This document shows positions 53,616-61,975 of a DNA stretch of 64,000 nt, piece after piece; within the stretch, counting starts at the first letter, position 1; every line of letters starts with the position of its first letter. Origin of the DNA: an uncultured Collinsella sp. (GTDB taxonomy: Bacteria; Actinomycetota; Coriobacteriia; Coriobacteriales; Coriobacteriaceae); assembly GCA_900758845.1 (NCBI GenBank), contig CAAESW010000068.1:7657-71656 (forward strand), in the 5' to 3' direction. A program made the position numbers and the translations under genes. A model generated the notes under the pieces. That model had not been told where the DNA came from. It saw only the letters and a program-made list of their open reading frames with translations, and made no database searches.

Positions 53616-54923
53616 ATGACGGAGTCCTCTCAGCATACGTCTAAGCCCCAGGTCGAGGTTGAGGCCTCGGGCGGAGATGACAATAAGAGCGCACGCCGTG
53701 GCGCCATCTTTATCGGCGTCGTGCTGGTGGGTTATATCGTCTATCTGGTGGTTACCGGGCAGATGGGGCAGTTCTGGGCCGCTATGTCGAGCGTCCAGGC
53801 GCCATGGCTCGTTGTCGCGTGTCTTTGCATGTTCATGTATCTGTTCTTTGGCATTGTGGCCTATGCGATCGCCGTCTGGCTCGACCCATATTCGCCCGTC
53901 GGTATTCGCGACCTCATTTCGGTCGAGGCGAGTGGCATCTTCTTTGGCAACCTGACGCCCATGATGATGGGCTCGACTCCCGCCCAGATCTACCGCCTGA
54001 CCAAAGCGGGCCAAAATGTCGGCGAGGCCGGAGCAACGCAGTTCACGCGCTTTATCGTGTACCAGTTTGGCCTCGTTGCCTGGGGCGCTATCCTACTGCT
54101 TGCTCGCATGCCGTTTTTCGCCGAGCGCTATGGTGACATGACGCTGCTGTGCGTCTTTAGCTTTGGCGGACACTGCTGCATTTTGCTGGGAATCTTCGCC
54201 GTCGCGCTCATGCCTAAGACCGTCACGCGCGTCGCCCATTGCATCATCAATTGGCTCGAGCGCATTGGTGTCTCGGCCACTAAGATCGAGGGTTGGCGCA
54301 CGTTTGTCGATGGCGAGATCTACTCCTTCTCCGAGAAGTTCAAGCTTTCGGCCGGACATTTTTCTTCCATGCTGCTCACCGTGTTTATCACCATGCTGCA
54401 GCTCGCGTTTTTCTATCTGGTGCCGTATTTCCTGATGCTTGCCTTTGGCCATCACGAGGTCGACTTTTTCTCGGTCATGGCCGCGAGCGCCTTTGTCCAG
54501 CTGCTGAGCTCTGCGGTTCCCTTGCCCGGTGGAACTGGTGGCGCTGAGGGCGGCTTTGCATTGTTCTTGGGTCATTTCTTCGGTTCGGCATCGACCGCCG
54601 GCTATCTGCTGTGGCGCCTCATTACGTTTATTGCACCGACCATTTTGGCTGCGCCCCTGCTGGGGCTTAAGAGCGCTCACAACGAGAGCATCCATGCGCG
54701 CTGGGATCGCGTGATGCGCAAGCTCGGTCGCACGCCTCAAACGCCCTCTGCGCCCACAAAGCCCCACCCCACGAATGCTGTTACCGTTGATCCCAAGAAG
54801 CAGGCTCAGAAGGCTTCTGGGACCGCTAAGCCGGCTCATAAAGCCTATGTGCGCCAGACAGGCGACGGTATTCGCGTATCTCCGTCGGCACTCAATAAGA
54901 AGAAGCACCCTAAGTCGCAGTAG
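53616..54923 (+). CDS. Flippase-like membrane protein (lysylphosphatidylglycerol synthase TM family)
   Basis: The 435-residue protein has an acidic N-terminus, about eight transmembrane segments (first near residues 33-52) and the family block SAVPLPGGTGGAEGGFALF. It resembles the membrane part of MprF and the UPF0104 family, which act as lipid flippases. It lacks the catalytic aminoacyltransferase domain of full MprF. A basic, Lys/Pro-rich tail of about 70 residues follows. Substrate unknown. AAGGAG precedes ATG 53616. Confidence 0.82.
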   Translation: MTESSQHTSKPQVEVEASGGDDNKSARRGAIFIGVVLVGYIVYLVVTGQMGQFWAAMSSVQAPWLVVACLCMFMYLFFGIVAYAIAVWLDPYSPVGIRDLISVEASGIFFGNLTPMMMGSTPAQIYRLTKAGQNVGEAGATQFTRFIVYQFGLVAWGAILLLARMPFFAERYGDMTLLCVFSFGGHCCILLGIFAVALMPKTVTRVAHCIINWLERIGVSATKIEGWRTFVDGEIYSFSEKFKLSAGHFSSMLLTVFITMLQLAFFYLVPYFLMLAFGHHEVDFFSVMAASAFVQLLSSAVPLPGGTGGAEGGFALFLGHFFGSASTAGYLLWRLITFIAPTILAAPLLGLKSAHNESIHARWDRVMRKLGRTPQTPSAPTKPHPTNAVTVDPKKQAQKASGTAKPAHKAYVRQTGDGIRVSPSALNKKKHPKSQ

Positions 54924-54972
54924 GGTAGTCGTGCGTTCTTCATGATGCGGGGCATATTTGTGCTGTATGGGG

Positions 54973-54996
54973 GATAATCCTCTTACGCAGATTATC
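54973..54996. promoter_or_regulatory. Candidate TetR-family operator
   Basis: GATAATC (54973-54979) and GATTATC (54990-54996) form a dyad with a 10-bp spacer, 43 bp before the TetR-type gene. Autoregulation is inferred from position. Confidence 0.4.
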
Positions 54997-55039
54997 TCTC
55001 ATCTGTTGATGAATGCTCGCATATCGAAGGGACACGCCC

Positions 55040-55651
55040 ATGGCAACCAGCAAACCGCGTCTTGACCGCCGCATTGTTCGCAGCCGTAATGCCATCCTTT
55101 CCGCTTTCGAGCGCCTGCTCATGGAAAAGCCGCTGGCAGACATTACGGTGAGTGCCATCGCGCGCGAGGCCAATGTCGACCGCAAGACCTTCTACGTGCA
55201 CTTTGGCACGGTTGACGGCCTGCTCGATGCCATTGCCGTCGATGTGGTGGAGATGGTTGTCGACTCGGTCGAGAAAACGCTTGCTTCAATGGACGGCGAC
55301 ACCAACGAGCGCGCTCTTGGCGCGGCGGCGACCTTCTTTAAAACCGTTAACGAGGCACTGTGCAACAACTTGGTGCTCAATCGTCAGCTGATCGAGAACA
55401 TTCCGCTCGATGATTTTATGGCTCGTCTTCGTGCGCCGCTCGAGCACGAGATTGCCGAACGCGATCTGCTGCCCCAAGGTCTCAAGGACGAGATGTTCGA
55501 CTACTATCTGGCGTTTTTGCTGTCGGGTATTATCGGTATCTATCGCACGTGGGCGCTGTATGACGGCTCGGTTCCTATCGAGCGCGTCTCGGAGGTTGCT
55601 AACGACCTCACGCTCAACGGCCTGTCGAGTCTGGAATCTCGCTTCGAATAG
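55040..55651 (+). CDS. TetR/AcrR family transcriptional regulator
   Basis: The 203-residue protein has an N-terminal helix-turn-helix (about 12-60; LADITVSAIAREANVDRKTFYVHFGTVDGLLDAI) and a helical C-terminal ligand domain like those of TetR_C-type 'YxxF' regulators. GAAGGGA lies 9 bp before ATG 55040. Its target is not evident; neighbours are a flippase-like gene upstream and a convergent radical SAM gene. Confidence 0.88.
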   Translation: MATSKPRLDRRIVRSRNAILSAFERLLMEKPLADITVSAIAREANVDRKTFYVHFGTVDGLLDAIAVDVVEMVVDSVEKTLASMDGDTNERALGAAATFFKTVNEALCNNLVLNRQLIENIPLDDFMARLRAPLEHEIAERDLLPQGLKDEMFDYYLAFLLSGIIGIYRTWALYDGSVPIERVSEVANDLTLNGLSSLESRFE

Positions 55652-55675
55652 CATCGATAATTCAACAACTTAATG

Positions 55676-55744
55676 AAGTTGCGGTGGAATAGGGATCGTT
55701 TTGGCTATTGGAAGGCCGATCTAGTCCCTATTTCACCGTAACTT
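55676..55744. repeat. Palindromic repeat element, copy 2 (diverged)
   Basis: Arms from 55676 and to 55744 match the 46879-46951 element (AAGTTGCGGTGGAATAGGGA on the left; the right arm ends with CACCGTAACTT), with a few mismatches between arms and an unrelated centre. Confidence 0.7.
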
Positions 55745-55767
55745 AGTAATACTGTTTTGATGGTAAG

Positions 55768-55806
55768 GCGGAGCAGCCTCGAAGATAAGCTTCGAGGCTG
55801 CTCCGC
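55768..55806. terminator. 16-bp perfect hairpin between convergent tetR and radical SAM genes
   Basis: Arms 55768-55783 and 55791-55806 are perfect, with a 7-nt loop. T-tracts are weak on both sides, but position and stem strength suggest a two-way terminator. Confidence 0.6.
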
Positions 55807-55839
55807 TTCATTTCTGAGCGTTTGTCGTGTAGGGCAGTA

Positions 55840-57273
55840 TTAATCGCCGTTTTTGAGTATGCGGCCCTGTTTTTCGAACTTGTGCATGTCGCTATCGGCC
55901 ATGCCCTGCGACTTGTCCTCGTGACGCTTGGCGTATAACGGATCGTCGGAGTCGTTCCAGATGCGGTCGGCGACAGGTGACCATGCCTCGGCGGCAGCCT
56001 GGGTCTTTTCGCGCAGCTGCTCGGGTGACTCCTTCTCGATTAGGTCGGTGCTCATTGCGCCACTCTCGGCGACCAGTTTGGGCAGCACGTCGGGATTCTC
56101 GAGCATGGGGCATGGTTTGAGGTAGTTGTCGTTAAACGGCATGTTCTCGTAGTACTTCATAAAGAGGGGAGAGCGCAGCGCGTCGAGTAAGCTCACATCG
56201 TGGATGTTGGCGTTTGAGTAGTGGATGAACACGCACGGCTCCACGTCTCCGGCGGCGTTGATGTGCAGGTAGCGGCGGCCGCCGGCGATACATCCGCCTA
56301 CAAACTCGCCGTCGTTTTGGAAGTCGAGCGTAAACAGCGGCTTCTTCTCACGCATTTCGCGGATAAAGTGATACATGTGCTCGCGCTGCTCGGGCGTGGG
56401 CATGAGCTCGGGGGTTGCATTGCGGCCAACCGGCATAAAGTGGAAGTACCAGCAGAAGAGTGCTCCCTCGCCGATCATCCAGTCCATGTTCTCCTCGGTA
56501 GCAACCGTATCGGCATTGGCGCTGGTCCAACAGGTGGAGATACCAAACGGCAAGTCGCGCTCGCGCAGGAGTTTCATGGCGTGCTCGATCTTTGCGTAGG
56601 TACCCTCGCCGCGACGGGCGTCGGTGGTGTGCTCATTGCCCTCGGCGCTGATGGCGGGGACAAAATTACCTACGCGAATCATATCGTCGCAGAAGGCCTC
56701 GTCGATCAACGTGGAGTTGGTAAAGCAGAGAAACACGCAGTCCTGATGTTTTTCGCAAATTCTGATCAGGTCGTGCTTGCGGACGAGCGGCTCGCCGCCG
56801 GTATAGATGTAGATATGCGTACCGAGCTCTTTGCCCTGTGTAACGATAGAGTCGATGTCTTCGAACGAGAGATTCTGCTTGTAGCCGTACTCGGCGGCCC
56901 AGCAGCCCGTGCAATGCAGGTTGCAGGCGCTCGTGGGGTCGAGCAGGATGGCCCACGGAACGTTGCACTGGTACTTTTCGCGGTTCTTTTCCTGCTCTGG
57001 CCAAGCAAGCAGGTTGGCGTCGACAATGAGGGTCTTAAGCAGTTTGGTTCGCATCTGGGGATTAAGGCTGAACACACGCATGATCAGGTCATACCAATTG
57101 CCGCGGCTCTTGATGACATTGGTGAATGCCTCTCGCTGTACAGGAAATACGCGATTGGGGACCAGCTTGTTCACGAGGTCCATGATTTTGTCGATGTTTT
57201 CTTGCGGGTTGCCGTCGAGATAATCGATGAGCTTGTTGAGCGCTGCACGCTCTGCTGACTGTGTAAGCGACAT
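55840..57273 (-). CDS. Radical SAM protein with SPASM-like C-terminus
   Basis: The 477-residue protein binds the radical SAM [4Fe-4S] cluster through CNLHCTGC (C-x3-C-x2-C, about residues 116-123), followed by YTGGEPL and ISAEGNE. The C-terminal region has further cysteines (GGCIAGGRRYLHINAAGDVEPCVF, LKPCPML) as in SPASM/twitch proteins that modify peptides or proteins. No small precursor peptide is visible within several hundred bases. An N-terminal helical region of about 95 residues is extra. ATG 57273 has AAAGGA 7 bp upstream; ATG 57279 is the alternative. Confidence 0.85.
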   Translation of the reverse strand: MSLTQSAERAALNKLIDYLDGNPQENIDKIMDLVNKLVPNRVFPVQREAFTNVIKSRGNWYDLIMRVFSLNPQMRTKLLKTLIVDANLLAWPEQEKNREKYQCNVPWAILLDPTSACNLHCTGCWAAEYGYKQNLSFEDIDSIVTQGKELGTHIYIYTGGEPLVRKHDLIRICEKHQDCVFLCFTNSTLIDEAFCDDMIRVGNFVPAISAEGNEHTTDARRGEGTYAKIEHAMKLLRERDLPFGISTCWTSANADTVATEENMDWMIGEGALFCWYFHFMPVGRNATPELMPTPEQREHMYHFIREMREKKPLFTLDFQNDGEFVGGCIAGGRRYLHINAAGDVEPCVFIHYSNANIHDVSLLDALRSPLFMKYYENMPFNDNYLKPCPMLENPDVLPKLVAESGAMSTDLIEKESPEQLREKTQAAAEAWSPVADRIWNDSDDPLYAKRHEDKSQGMADSDMHKFEKQGRILKNGD

Positions 57274-57406
57274 GGGCATATCCTTTCACGTGTGCCTTGT
57301 GTGTGATAATACCCACTTGTGGATTAAACGAAGTATAAAGATTTGCAATGTGTCTATTCAACGAATCAATTTGATTTGGGGTGAAGCGTTATAGCGGACG
57401 CTCTCT

Positions 57407-57423
57407 AAGTTGCGGTGAAATAG
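57407..57423. repeat. Half copy of the palindromic repeat at the edge of the corrinoid region
   Basis: AAGTTGCGGTGAAATAG matches one arm of the elements at 46879 and 55676; no partner arm follows. It lies 38 bp before the end of the ABC ATPase gene, where codon choice and gene content change. Confidence 0.6.
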
Positions 57424-57460
57424 TGTCAGATGGGGATGCGGACGATTTCTTGGATCGCGC

Positions 57461-58675
57461 CTAGGCGTATCCATTGGAATCCTCCGATGCGCCTTCGCAC
57501 GCTTGCATGACCTCGATACCATGCGATCGTGCAAACTCGACGAGCTCTGCGTTGCGGGCGTTTATGGTGCCGAAGGCGGCGGGGCACACGATAAGGCTCG
57601 CGCAGTGGACGAGGAGCTCTTTGGCGCGGGCTATGGTTTTATCCCCGATCGGCTCGAAGGCGCGCTCGGCCACGCATTCCGTCGCCAGGTCGTTCGCGAG
57701 CTCGCAGTCGATGTCCCCTTCGTGCAGAACGCCCGCGTAGAACGCCTTGCCCTGCCGGATGAGCTGGCGAAACACAGCCGACCCCGTACCTGCGCCGGCG
57801 ATGACGAACGTGTGCGCATCGCCGTGTGGGCGCCCAATTTCCACGCTGCCGAAGCGCTCGTTGAAGGTGCCATGTTGAAGGCCGTAGAGCTCGCCAATCG
57901 TCTCGCGCGTGAATATGTCCTCGGGTGCGCCGGCGCGGAAGACCCGGCCGTCCTTCACGCAAATCACCTTGTCGGCGCTTTTCTGCGCGAGCTCGAGTTC
58001 GTGGATGGACATGATGACAGCCACATTCCGCGATTTCGAAAGGTGGCGAAGTATTCGCAGCAGGTCGATCTGGTAGCGGATATCGAGATACGACGTGGGC
58101 TCGTCGAGCACGAGCACACGCGGATCCTGCGCGATGGCTCGTGCGAGCATGACGCGCTGGCGTTGCCCGTCGCTTATCTGCATGAAGTCGCGCTCGGCGA
58201 GCTCTTCCACATGTGCGGTTTTCATGGCCTCATCGACCCGACTATGGTCGTCGGGCGAGAGTGTGCCCATTCGCCCGGTGTAGGGATGCCTTCCCGCCTC
58301 TACGATATCGCGGCAGGTGAGGAGCTCGGTCCGGGGTCGATCTGTCAGCATAACGGCAAGGTTCCTTGCGAACTCCGCCGTCTTCCATCGGGAAATCTCC
58401 CGCCCGTCGAGCTCGACCGCGCCGGCAAGCGGTACCAGATGGCGTGTGATGGTTTTCAAGATGGTCGACTTGCCCGAGCCGTTCGGCCCGATGAGCGCCA
58501 CGACGTCGCCCGCGCGAACCTCCAGCTCGACGCCTTCGACTACGACCTTCTTGTCGTAGCCCGCCGACAGGTCGCTTATGCGGAAAAGCGGCGCTCCGTC
58601 AGCCTGCGTTTTTACCGGGGTTTCGAGGTTCGACTCCCCTCCGAGCGTTTTGGGCTGCGGCACGAATTTCCCCAT
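57461..58675 (-). CDS. FecE/BtuD-type ABC ATPase with extra C-terminal domain
   Basis: The 404-residue protein has a standard ABC ATPase in residues 30-250: Walker A GPNGSGKST (63-71), signature ISDGQRQRV, Walker B VLVLDEPTSYLD and the H-loop IMSIHELELA. Residues about 265-404 form an added domain with a Gly-rich start (FVIAGAGTGSAVFRQL), ATECVAERAFEPIG, and LVHCASLIVCPAAFG, which I do not recognise. It energises the permease encoded immediately upstream; the permease stop and this start are adjacent. It is the last gene of the B12-riboswitch operon. Confidence 0.88.
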   Translation of the reverse strand: MGKFVPQPKTLGGESNLETPVKTQADGAPLFRISDLSAGYDKKVVVEGVELEVRAGDVVALIGPNGSGKSTILKTITRHLVPLAGAVELDGREISRWKTAEFARNLAVMLTDRPRTELLTCRDIVEAGRHPYTGRMGTLSPDDHSRVDEAMKTAHVEELAERDFMQISDGQRQRVMLARAIAQDPRVLVLDEPTSYLDIRYQIDLLRILRHLSKSRNVAVIMSIHELELAQKSADKVICVKDGRVFRAGAPEDIFTRETIGELYGLQHGTFNERFGSVEIGRPHGDAHTFVIAGAGTGSAVFRQLIRQGKAFYAGVLHEGDIDCELANDLATECVAERAFEPIGDKTIARAKELLVHCASLIVCPAAFGTINARNAELVEFARSHGIEVMQACEGASEDSNGYA

Positions 58676-59716
58676 CTACCTCACCCGCTTCTTCAACATG
58701 AGTGCGATAACCACCGGCGCGCCGAAGATGGCGGTGACGGCGCTGATGGAAAGCTCGACGGGGGAGAACAGCGTGCGCGCGATCAAATCGCAGCCCGCGC
58801 AGAAGATGGCGCCTCCCAAGAAGCACGCAGGAATCACGCGGATGGGCTTCGACGACTTCAGCGCCGACTTAACGAGATGCGGAACCGCGATGCCTACGAA
58901 CGACACCGGACCAGCGAACGCGGTCACGCAGGCGGAGAGCATGCTCGCTAGAAGGACGAGCACCACGCGGAAGCGTGCGACGTTCACGCCGACGCTTTTT
59001 GCGTAGGCTTCTCCCAGCTGGAAGGCGGAAAGGGGCTTCGATATCGCGAATACGCATGCGCTCACGGTGATCACCACGACCGCGATGACCGCGACGTCGT
59101 CCCAGCTCGAACCCGAGAAGCTACCCAAAGACCAGTTGTGCAGGTTCACGATGGACTGGTCGTCGGCGAAGGCGATGAGGAAGTTCGTCGCCGCCGAGCA
59201 GATGTATCCCACCATGACGCCCGCCACGATGAGCATGGCCGTGGAACTTATGCGCCGTGCGATGAGGAGCACGAAGCCGATGGTGATAAGCGAGCCCAGA
59301 AACGCTGCGACCACCATGGCCGGCGAGGACATGGCCTGGTTCGCGCCCAGAAGTACGATCATCGTAAGCGCGACGACGAACTTTGCGCCCGAGGAGACGC
59401 CCAAGATGAACGGGTCGGCGATGGGGTTGTTGAAAAACGTCTGCAGCAGGAACCCGGAGAGCGAAAGCGCCCCGCCGAGAAGCACGGCTGAAAGCACACG
59501 CGGCAGGCGAATCTCCCAGATGACTTGGCTTTCCATGGAATTGGCCGCGCCGCCCGAAAGGATGCCGGGGATGTGGTCTGCGGGCACGAGCACGCTCCCG
59601 ATGCACAGGTTGGCCCCGACGAGCACGATGAGGACAACAGCGAGCAGCGCCGTCACGACGCGACACCGCGCGGCGCGCCCCGATTCGTCGTATGTCATGG
59701 AAAGCCGGCTTCTCAT
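58676..59716 (-). CDS. FecCD/BtuC-type ABC permease
   Basis: The protein of about 346 residues has around ten transmembrane segments and the family blocks IRLPRVLSAVLLGGALSLSG, FNNPIADPFILGVSSGAKF, AGPVSFVGIAVPHLVK and a C-terminal LFSPVELSISAVTAIFGAPVV. This family imports iron-siderophores, haem, cobalamin and related corrinoids. ATG 59716 begins just after the binding-protein stop (59721); TTG 59728 would overlap it. The substrate is inferred from the riboswitch and the chelatase in the same operon. Confidence 0.9.
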   Translation of the reverse strand: MRSRLSMTYDESGRAARCRVVTALLAVVLIVLVGANLCIGSVLVPADHIPGILSGGAANSMESQVIWEIRLPRVLSAVLLGGALSLSGFLLQTFFNNPIADPFILGVSSGAKFVVALTMIVLLGANQAMSSPAMVVAAFLGSLITIGFVLLIARRISSTAMLIVAGVMVGYICSAATNFLIAFADDQSIVNLHNWSLGSFSGSSWDDVAVIAVVVITVSACVFAISKPLSAFQLGEAYAKSVGVNVARFRVVLVLLASMLSACVTAFAGPVSFVGIAVPHLVKSALKSSKPIRVIPACFLGGAIFCAGCDLIARTLFSPVELSISAVTAIFGAPVVIALMLKKRVR

Positions 59717-59720
59717 GACG

Positions 59721-61292
59721 CTAGCCAAGCTTCCTCAGATAATGGAAGTCGCTCGCGTCATCGCCGGTGAACGCCCCGTGCAGCTCGTCGATAATGTCGG
59801 CGGTAGAAGTCATCTGCTGGTACATGTCGGCGTTTGTGACCCAGACGTTGCCGTTCTTTACAGCTTTGAACTGCGACAATAGCGCGTTTTTGCCTACGAA
59901 GTCTTTCAAGGTGGCAACCGATTCGTCGATGGTGCCGTTGTAGACGATGATGTCGGCATCCTTCGCCGTCGCGTAGAAGCGCTCCATTTCGAGCGTTACT
60001 GACGAACCTGACGTCGACGCCTTCTGCGCGTCATCGAGCGCGTAGCTGCCGCCTGCAAGCTCGATCATCTGCGCCACGTAGTCGCCCGCCCGTCGCGTGA
60101 CGGCGGCCCCGTTCGAGTTAATGTAGAAATACGCCACGGTTTTACCTGACGACGCGAGCCTCGACGTTTGCTCGACGCGGGCCTTCTGCTCGTTGAACAG
60201 GTGCGCGGCCTCGTCTTCCTTGTCGAACAGGACGCCGAAAAGCTTAATCCACTCGACGCGCCCGAGTGCTTCGGGCTCGCTCGACGACTGTTCGGTGAGC
60301 ACGACGAGCCCGAGCTTCTGCAGCTTTTCCTTCACATCGGGCGTGTGGTTGATCATGGTGTTCTCGATGGCGAGCGTGCAGCCCGAGGCCGATATTCGCT
60401 CGTAGTCGGGCGCGCTGTACTTGCCGCCGTAGGCGATCGCCCCACTTTCGAGCGCGCTTTTGAAGCCCCCGACCGAGCAATCGTCGGCCTTCGTGCCCGA
60501 CATGAGGATATTGTCGTTCGCATCGAGCGCGTCGACCAGGCACATCGTCGCCGACGACACGAGGTACACCTTGTCGGCGGGGCGCCTTATGACCGTGATG
60601 TCGGAGCTCAACCCATCAGGTACCTTTGCATTTTGCGGCACCACGAGGAAGCGCTCCCCGTTCGAAATGCAGATAAGCCGCAGGCCGCCTTCGTACTCGT
60701 CGACAGTGAAGTGCTCGGCGTATTCAAGCTGAAGCGTTCCCGTCGGCTTCCAGCCGCAGCCCAAATCGGCGTTGTGGAAGTCGGCCGCGGCGTTTGAAGC
60801 CGTTCCCGCAGGGGAGCCGCCGCTTGCTTCGTCGCCCGATTTCTCCTTCATGGTGGATGAGTCGAAGTAGAGCGTGTAGTCGATGGTGTGCGGCGTCGAC
60901 ATGGCGACGGTCTCGGCCGACACGGCGATGTCCTCGTCGAGCGTGACGGGTATCTCGAACGTGGAGTTGCCGCCGTCGTTTACGGGCGCGTAGTCTACGC
61001 CGTCGACGGTCATCTTGTCGTAGTTCGAACTCGACCAGGTGATGGTCGCGGTGTAGGTGTCGCCATCCTTCACAATTGTGGTGGGTGAGGCGATGCTTGC
61101 GCGCCCTGACCCGCCGGCAAGCGAGACGCTCACAGTGTATTCCTGAGAGCCCGCCGTGCCACCGGTCGCGTTCGGGCTCGCACTGCACCCCGCGAAGGGA
61201 AGCGCGAGCAGGGCGACGAGAATGCAGGCGATCACGCGCACCGCGATGCTGCGGCGCTTTCTGCTTTCCCCCTTGGGAAGAATCGACCGCAT
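59721..61292 (-). CDS. ABC substrate-binding lipoprotein with N-terminal NEAT-like domain
   Basis: The 523-residue lipoprotein has a basic start, a hydrophobic signal and lipobox LPFAGC (Cys36). Residues 51-144 form a beta-rich domain (EYTVSVSLAGGS, TYTATITWSS, FEIPVTLDEDIAVSAE, IDYTLYFDSS) that resembles NEAT domains and the neighbouring small lipoprotein. Residues about 215-523 are a class III (BtuF/FhuD-like) binding protein with IIVYNGTIDESV and a C-terminal TADIIDELHGAF. It presents a ligand to the permease. Family members normally lack the N-terminal domain. Confidence 0.85.
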   Translation of the reverse strand: MRSILPKGESRKRRSIAVRVIACILVALLALPFAGCSASPNATGGTAGSQEYTVSVSLAGGSGRASIASPTTIVKDGDTYTATITWSSSNYDKMTVDGVDYAPVNDGGNSTFEIPVTLDEDIAVSAETVAMSTPHTIDYTLYFDSSTMKEKSGDEASGGSPAGTASNAAADFHNADLGCGWKPTGTLQLEYAEHFTVDEYEGGLRLICISNGERFLVVPQNAKVPDGLSSDITVIRRPADKVYLVSSATMCLVDALDANDNILMSGTKADDCSVGGFKSALESGAIAYGGKYSAPDYERISASGCTLAIENTMINHTPDVKEKLQKLGLVVLTEQSSSEPEALGRVEWIKLFGVLFDKEDEAAHLFNEQKARVEQTSRLASSGKTVAYFYINSNGAAVTRRAGDYVAQMIELAGGSYALDDAQKASTSGSSVTLEMERFYATAKDADIIVYNGTIDESVATLKDFVGKNALLSQFKAVKNGNVWVTNADMYQQMTSTADIIDELHGAFTGDDASDFHYLRKLG

Positions 61293-61296
61293 GGTG

Positions 61297-61830
61297 TTAC
61301 TTCAGTGCGTCGGCGCGCAGATCGACGCCGGCGGATTCGAACACGAGCGTGCGGTCGTACCACCGCTCTTTTCTAATACTCCACGCGGCGCAGGCGGTGT
61401 CCTCGTCGAGCGCTTCAACGGGCACGTCGTAGGTGTACTTGCCTTCCGCGTTTTCCACATAGGGGATGAAGTCGGCCTCGCTCGCGGCGGCAGCCTCGTC
61501 GCCCGTGCCCATGAAGAGCTTGCCGTAGCCCGTGCCGGAAAGCGTCATCACGCAGTGCATGGAGCCGTTTTCCACGATGAGCTGGGCGTCCACAATCCTG
61601 AACATGTTCGAGCTGGAATCTACGGTGATCGGATAGGTGCCGTCGGCCACCTTGTCGGCGGTGATGGGGGCAGCGCTTGCGCCCTCGGGCGCATCGGCCG
61701 CCTGTTCGGTCTTTTCCTGGGAATCGGCATCGCTTGCCTTTGCGCTGTCGATTGAATTTCCGCCGCAGCCGGCGAGCGAGAACGCGAAAAGCGCCGCTGA
61801 CAGGGCGAAGGCGAGGGTTTTCTTCAACAT
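61297..61830 (-). CDS. Small lipoprotein with NEAT-like domain
   Basis: The 177-residue protein starts with a signal peptide and lipobox (SLAGC, Cys22), then an acidic Ala/Glu linker (28-58) and one beta-rich domain (59-170; DGTYPITVDSSSNMFRIVDA, MHCVMTLSGTGYGKLFMG, YDVPVEALDEDTACAAWS). The last part aligns with residues 112-146 of the binding protein encoded next to it. It may bind the same ligand at the cell surface and pass it on (inference). AAAGGAACC precedes ATG 61830; a 17-bp hairpin lies upstream. Confidence 0.78.
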   Translation of the reverse strand: MLKKTLAFALSAALFAFSLAGCGGNSIDSAKASDADSQEKTEQAADAPEGASAAPITADKVADGTYPITVDSSSNMFRIVDAQLIVENGSMHCVMTLSGTGYGKLFMGTGDEAAAASEADFIPYVENAEGKYTYDVPVEALDEDTACAAWSIRKERWYDRTLVFESAGVDLRADALK

Positions 61831-61893
61831 GGAGGGGGTTCCTTTCAATCGCTTCGACCGCCCGCGCCGTGCGGTGGGCGGGCGGGATGCGAA

Positions 61894-61940
61894 TGCAACG
61901 GGCATGCGCCGTCAGTCGGGGAAGGCGCATGCCCGTTGCA
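61894..61940 (-). other. 17-bp perfect hairpin between cbiK-like and lipoprotein genes
   Basis: TGCAACGGGCATGCGCC (61894-61910) and its inverted copy (61924-61940) flank a 13-nt loop. No T-tract follows on the minus strand, so an mRNA-stabilising or processing role fits better than termination. Confidence 0.6.
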
Positions 61941-61975
61941 CGGGGACGCGACCGGCGCCCCCGTGCGCGGCGAGT

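Noticed and set aside
57503..58951. 482-codon plus-strand frame over the ABC ATPase and permease
   Set aside because: The minus strand encodes clear Walker A, signature and Walker B motifs; the plus-strand frame crosses a gene boundary and lacks domains.
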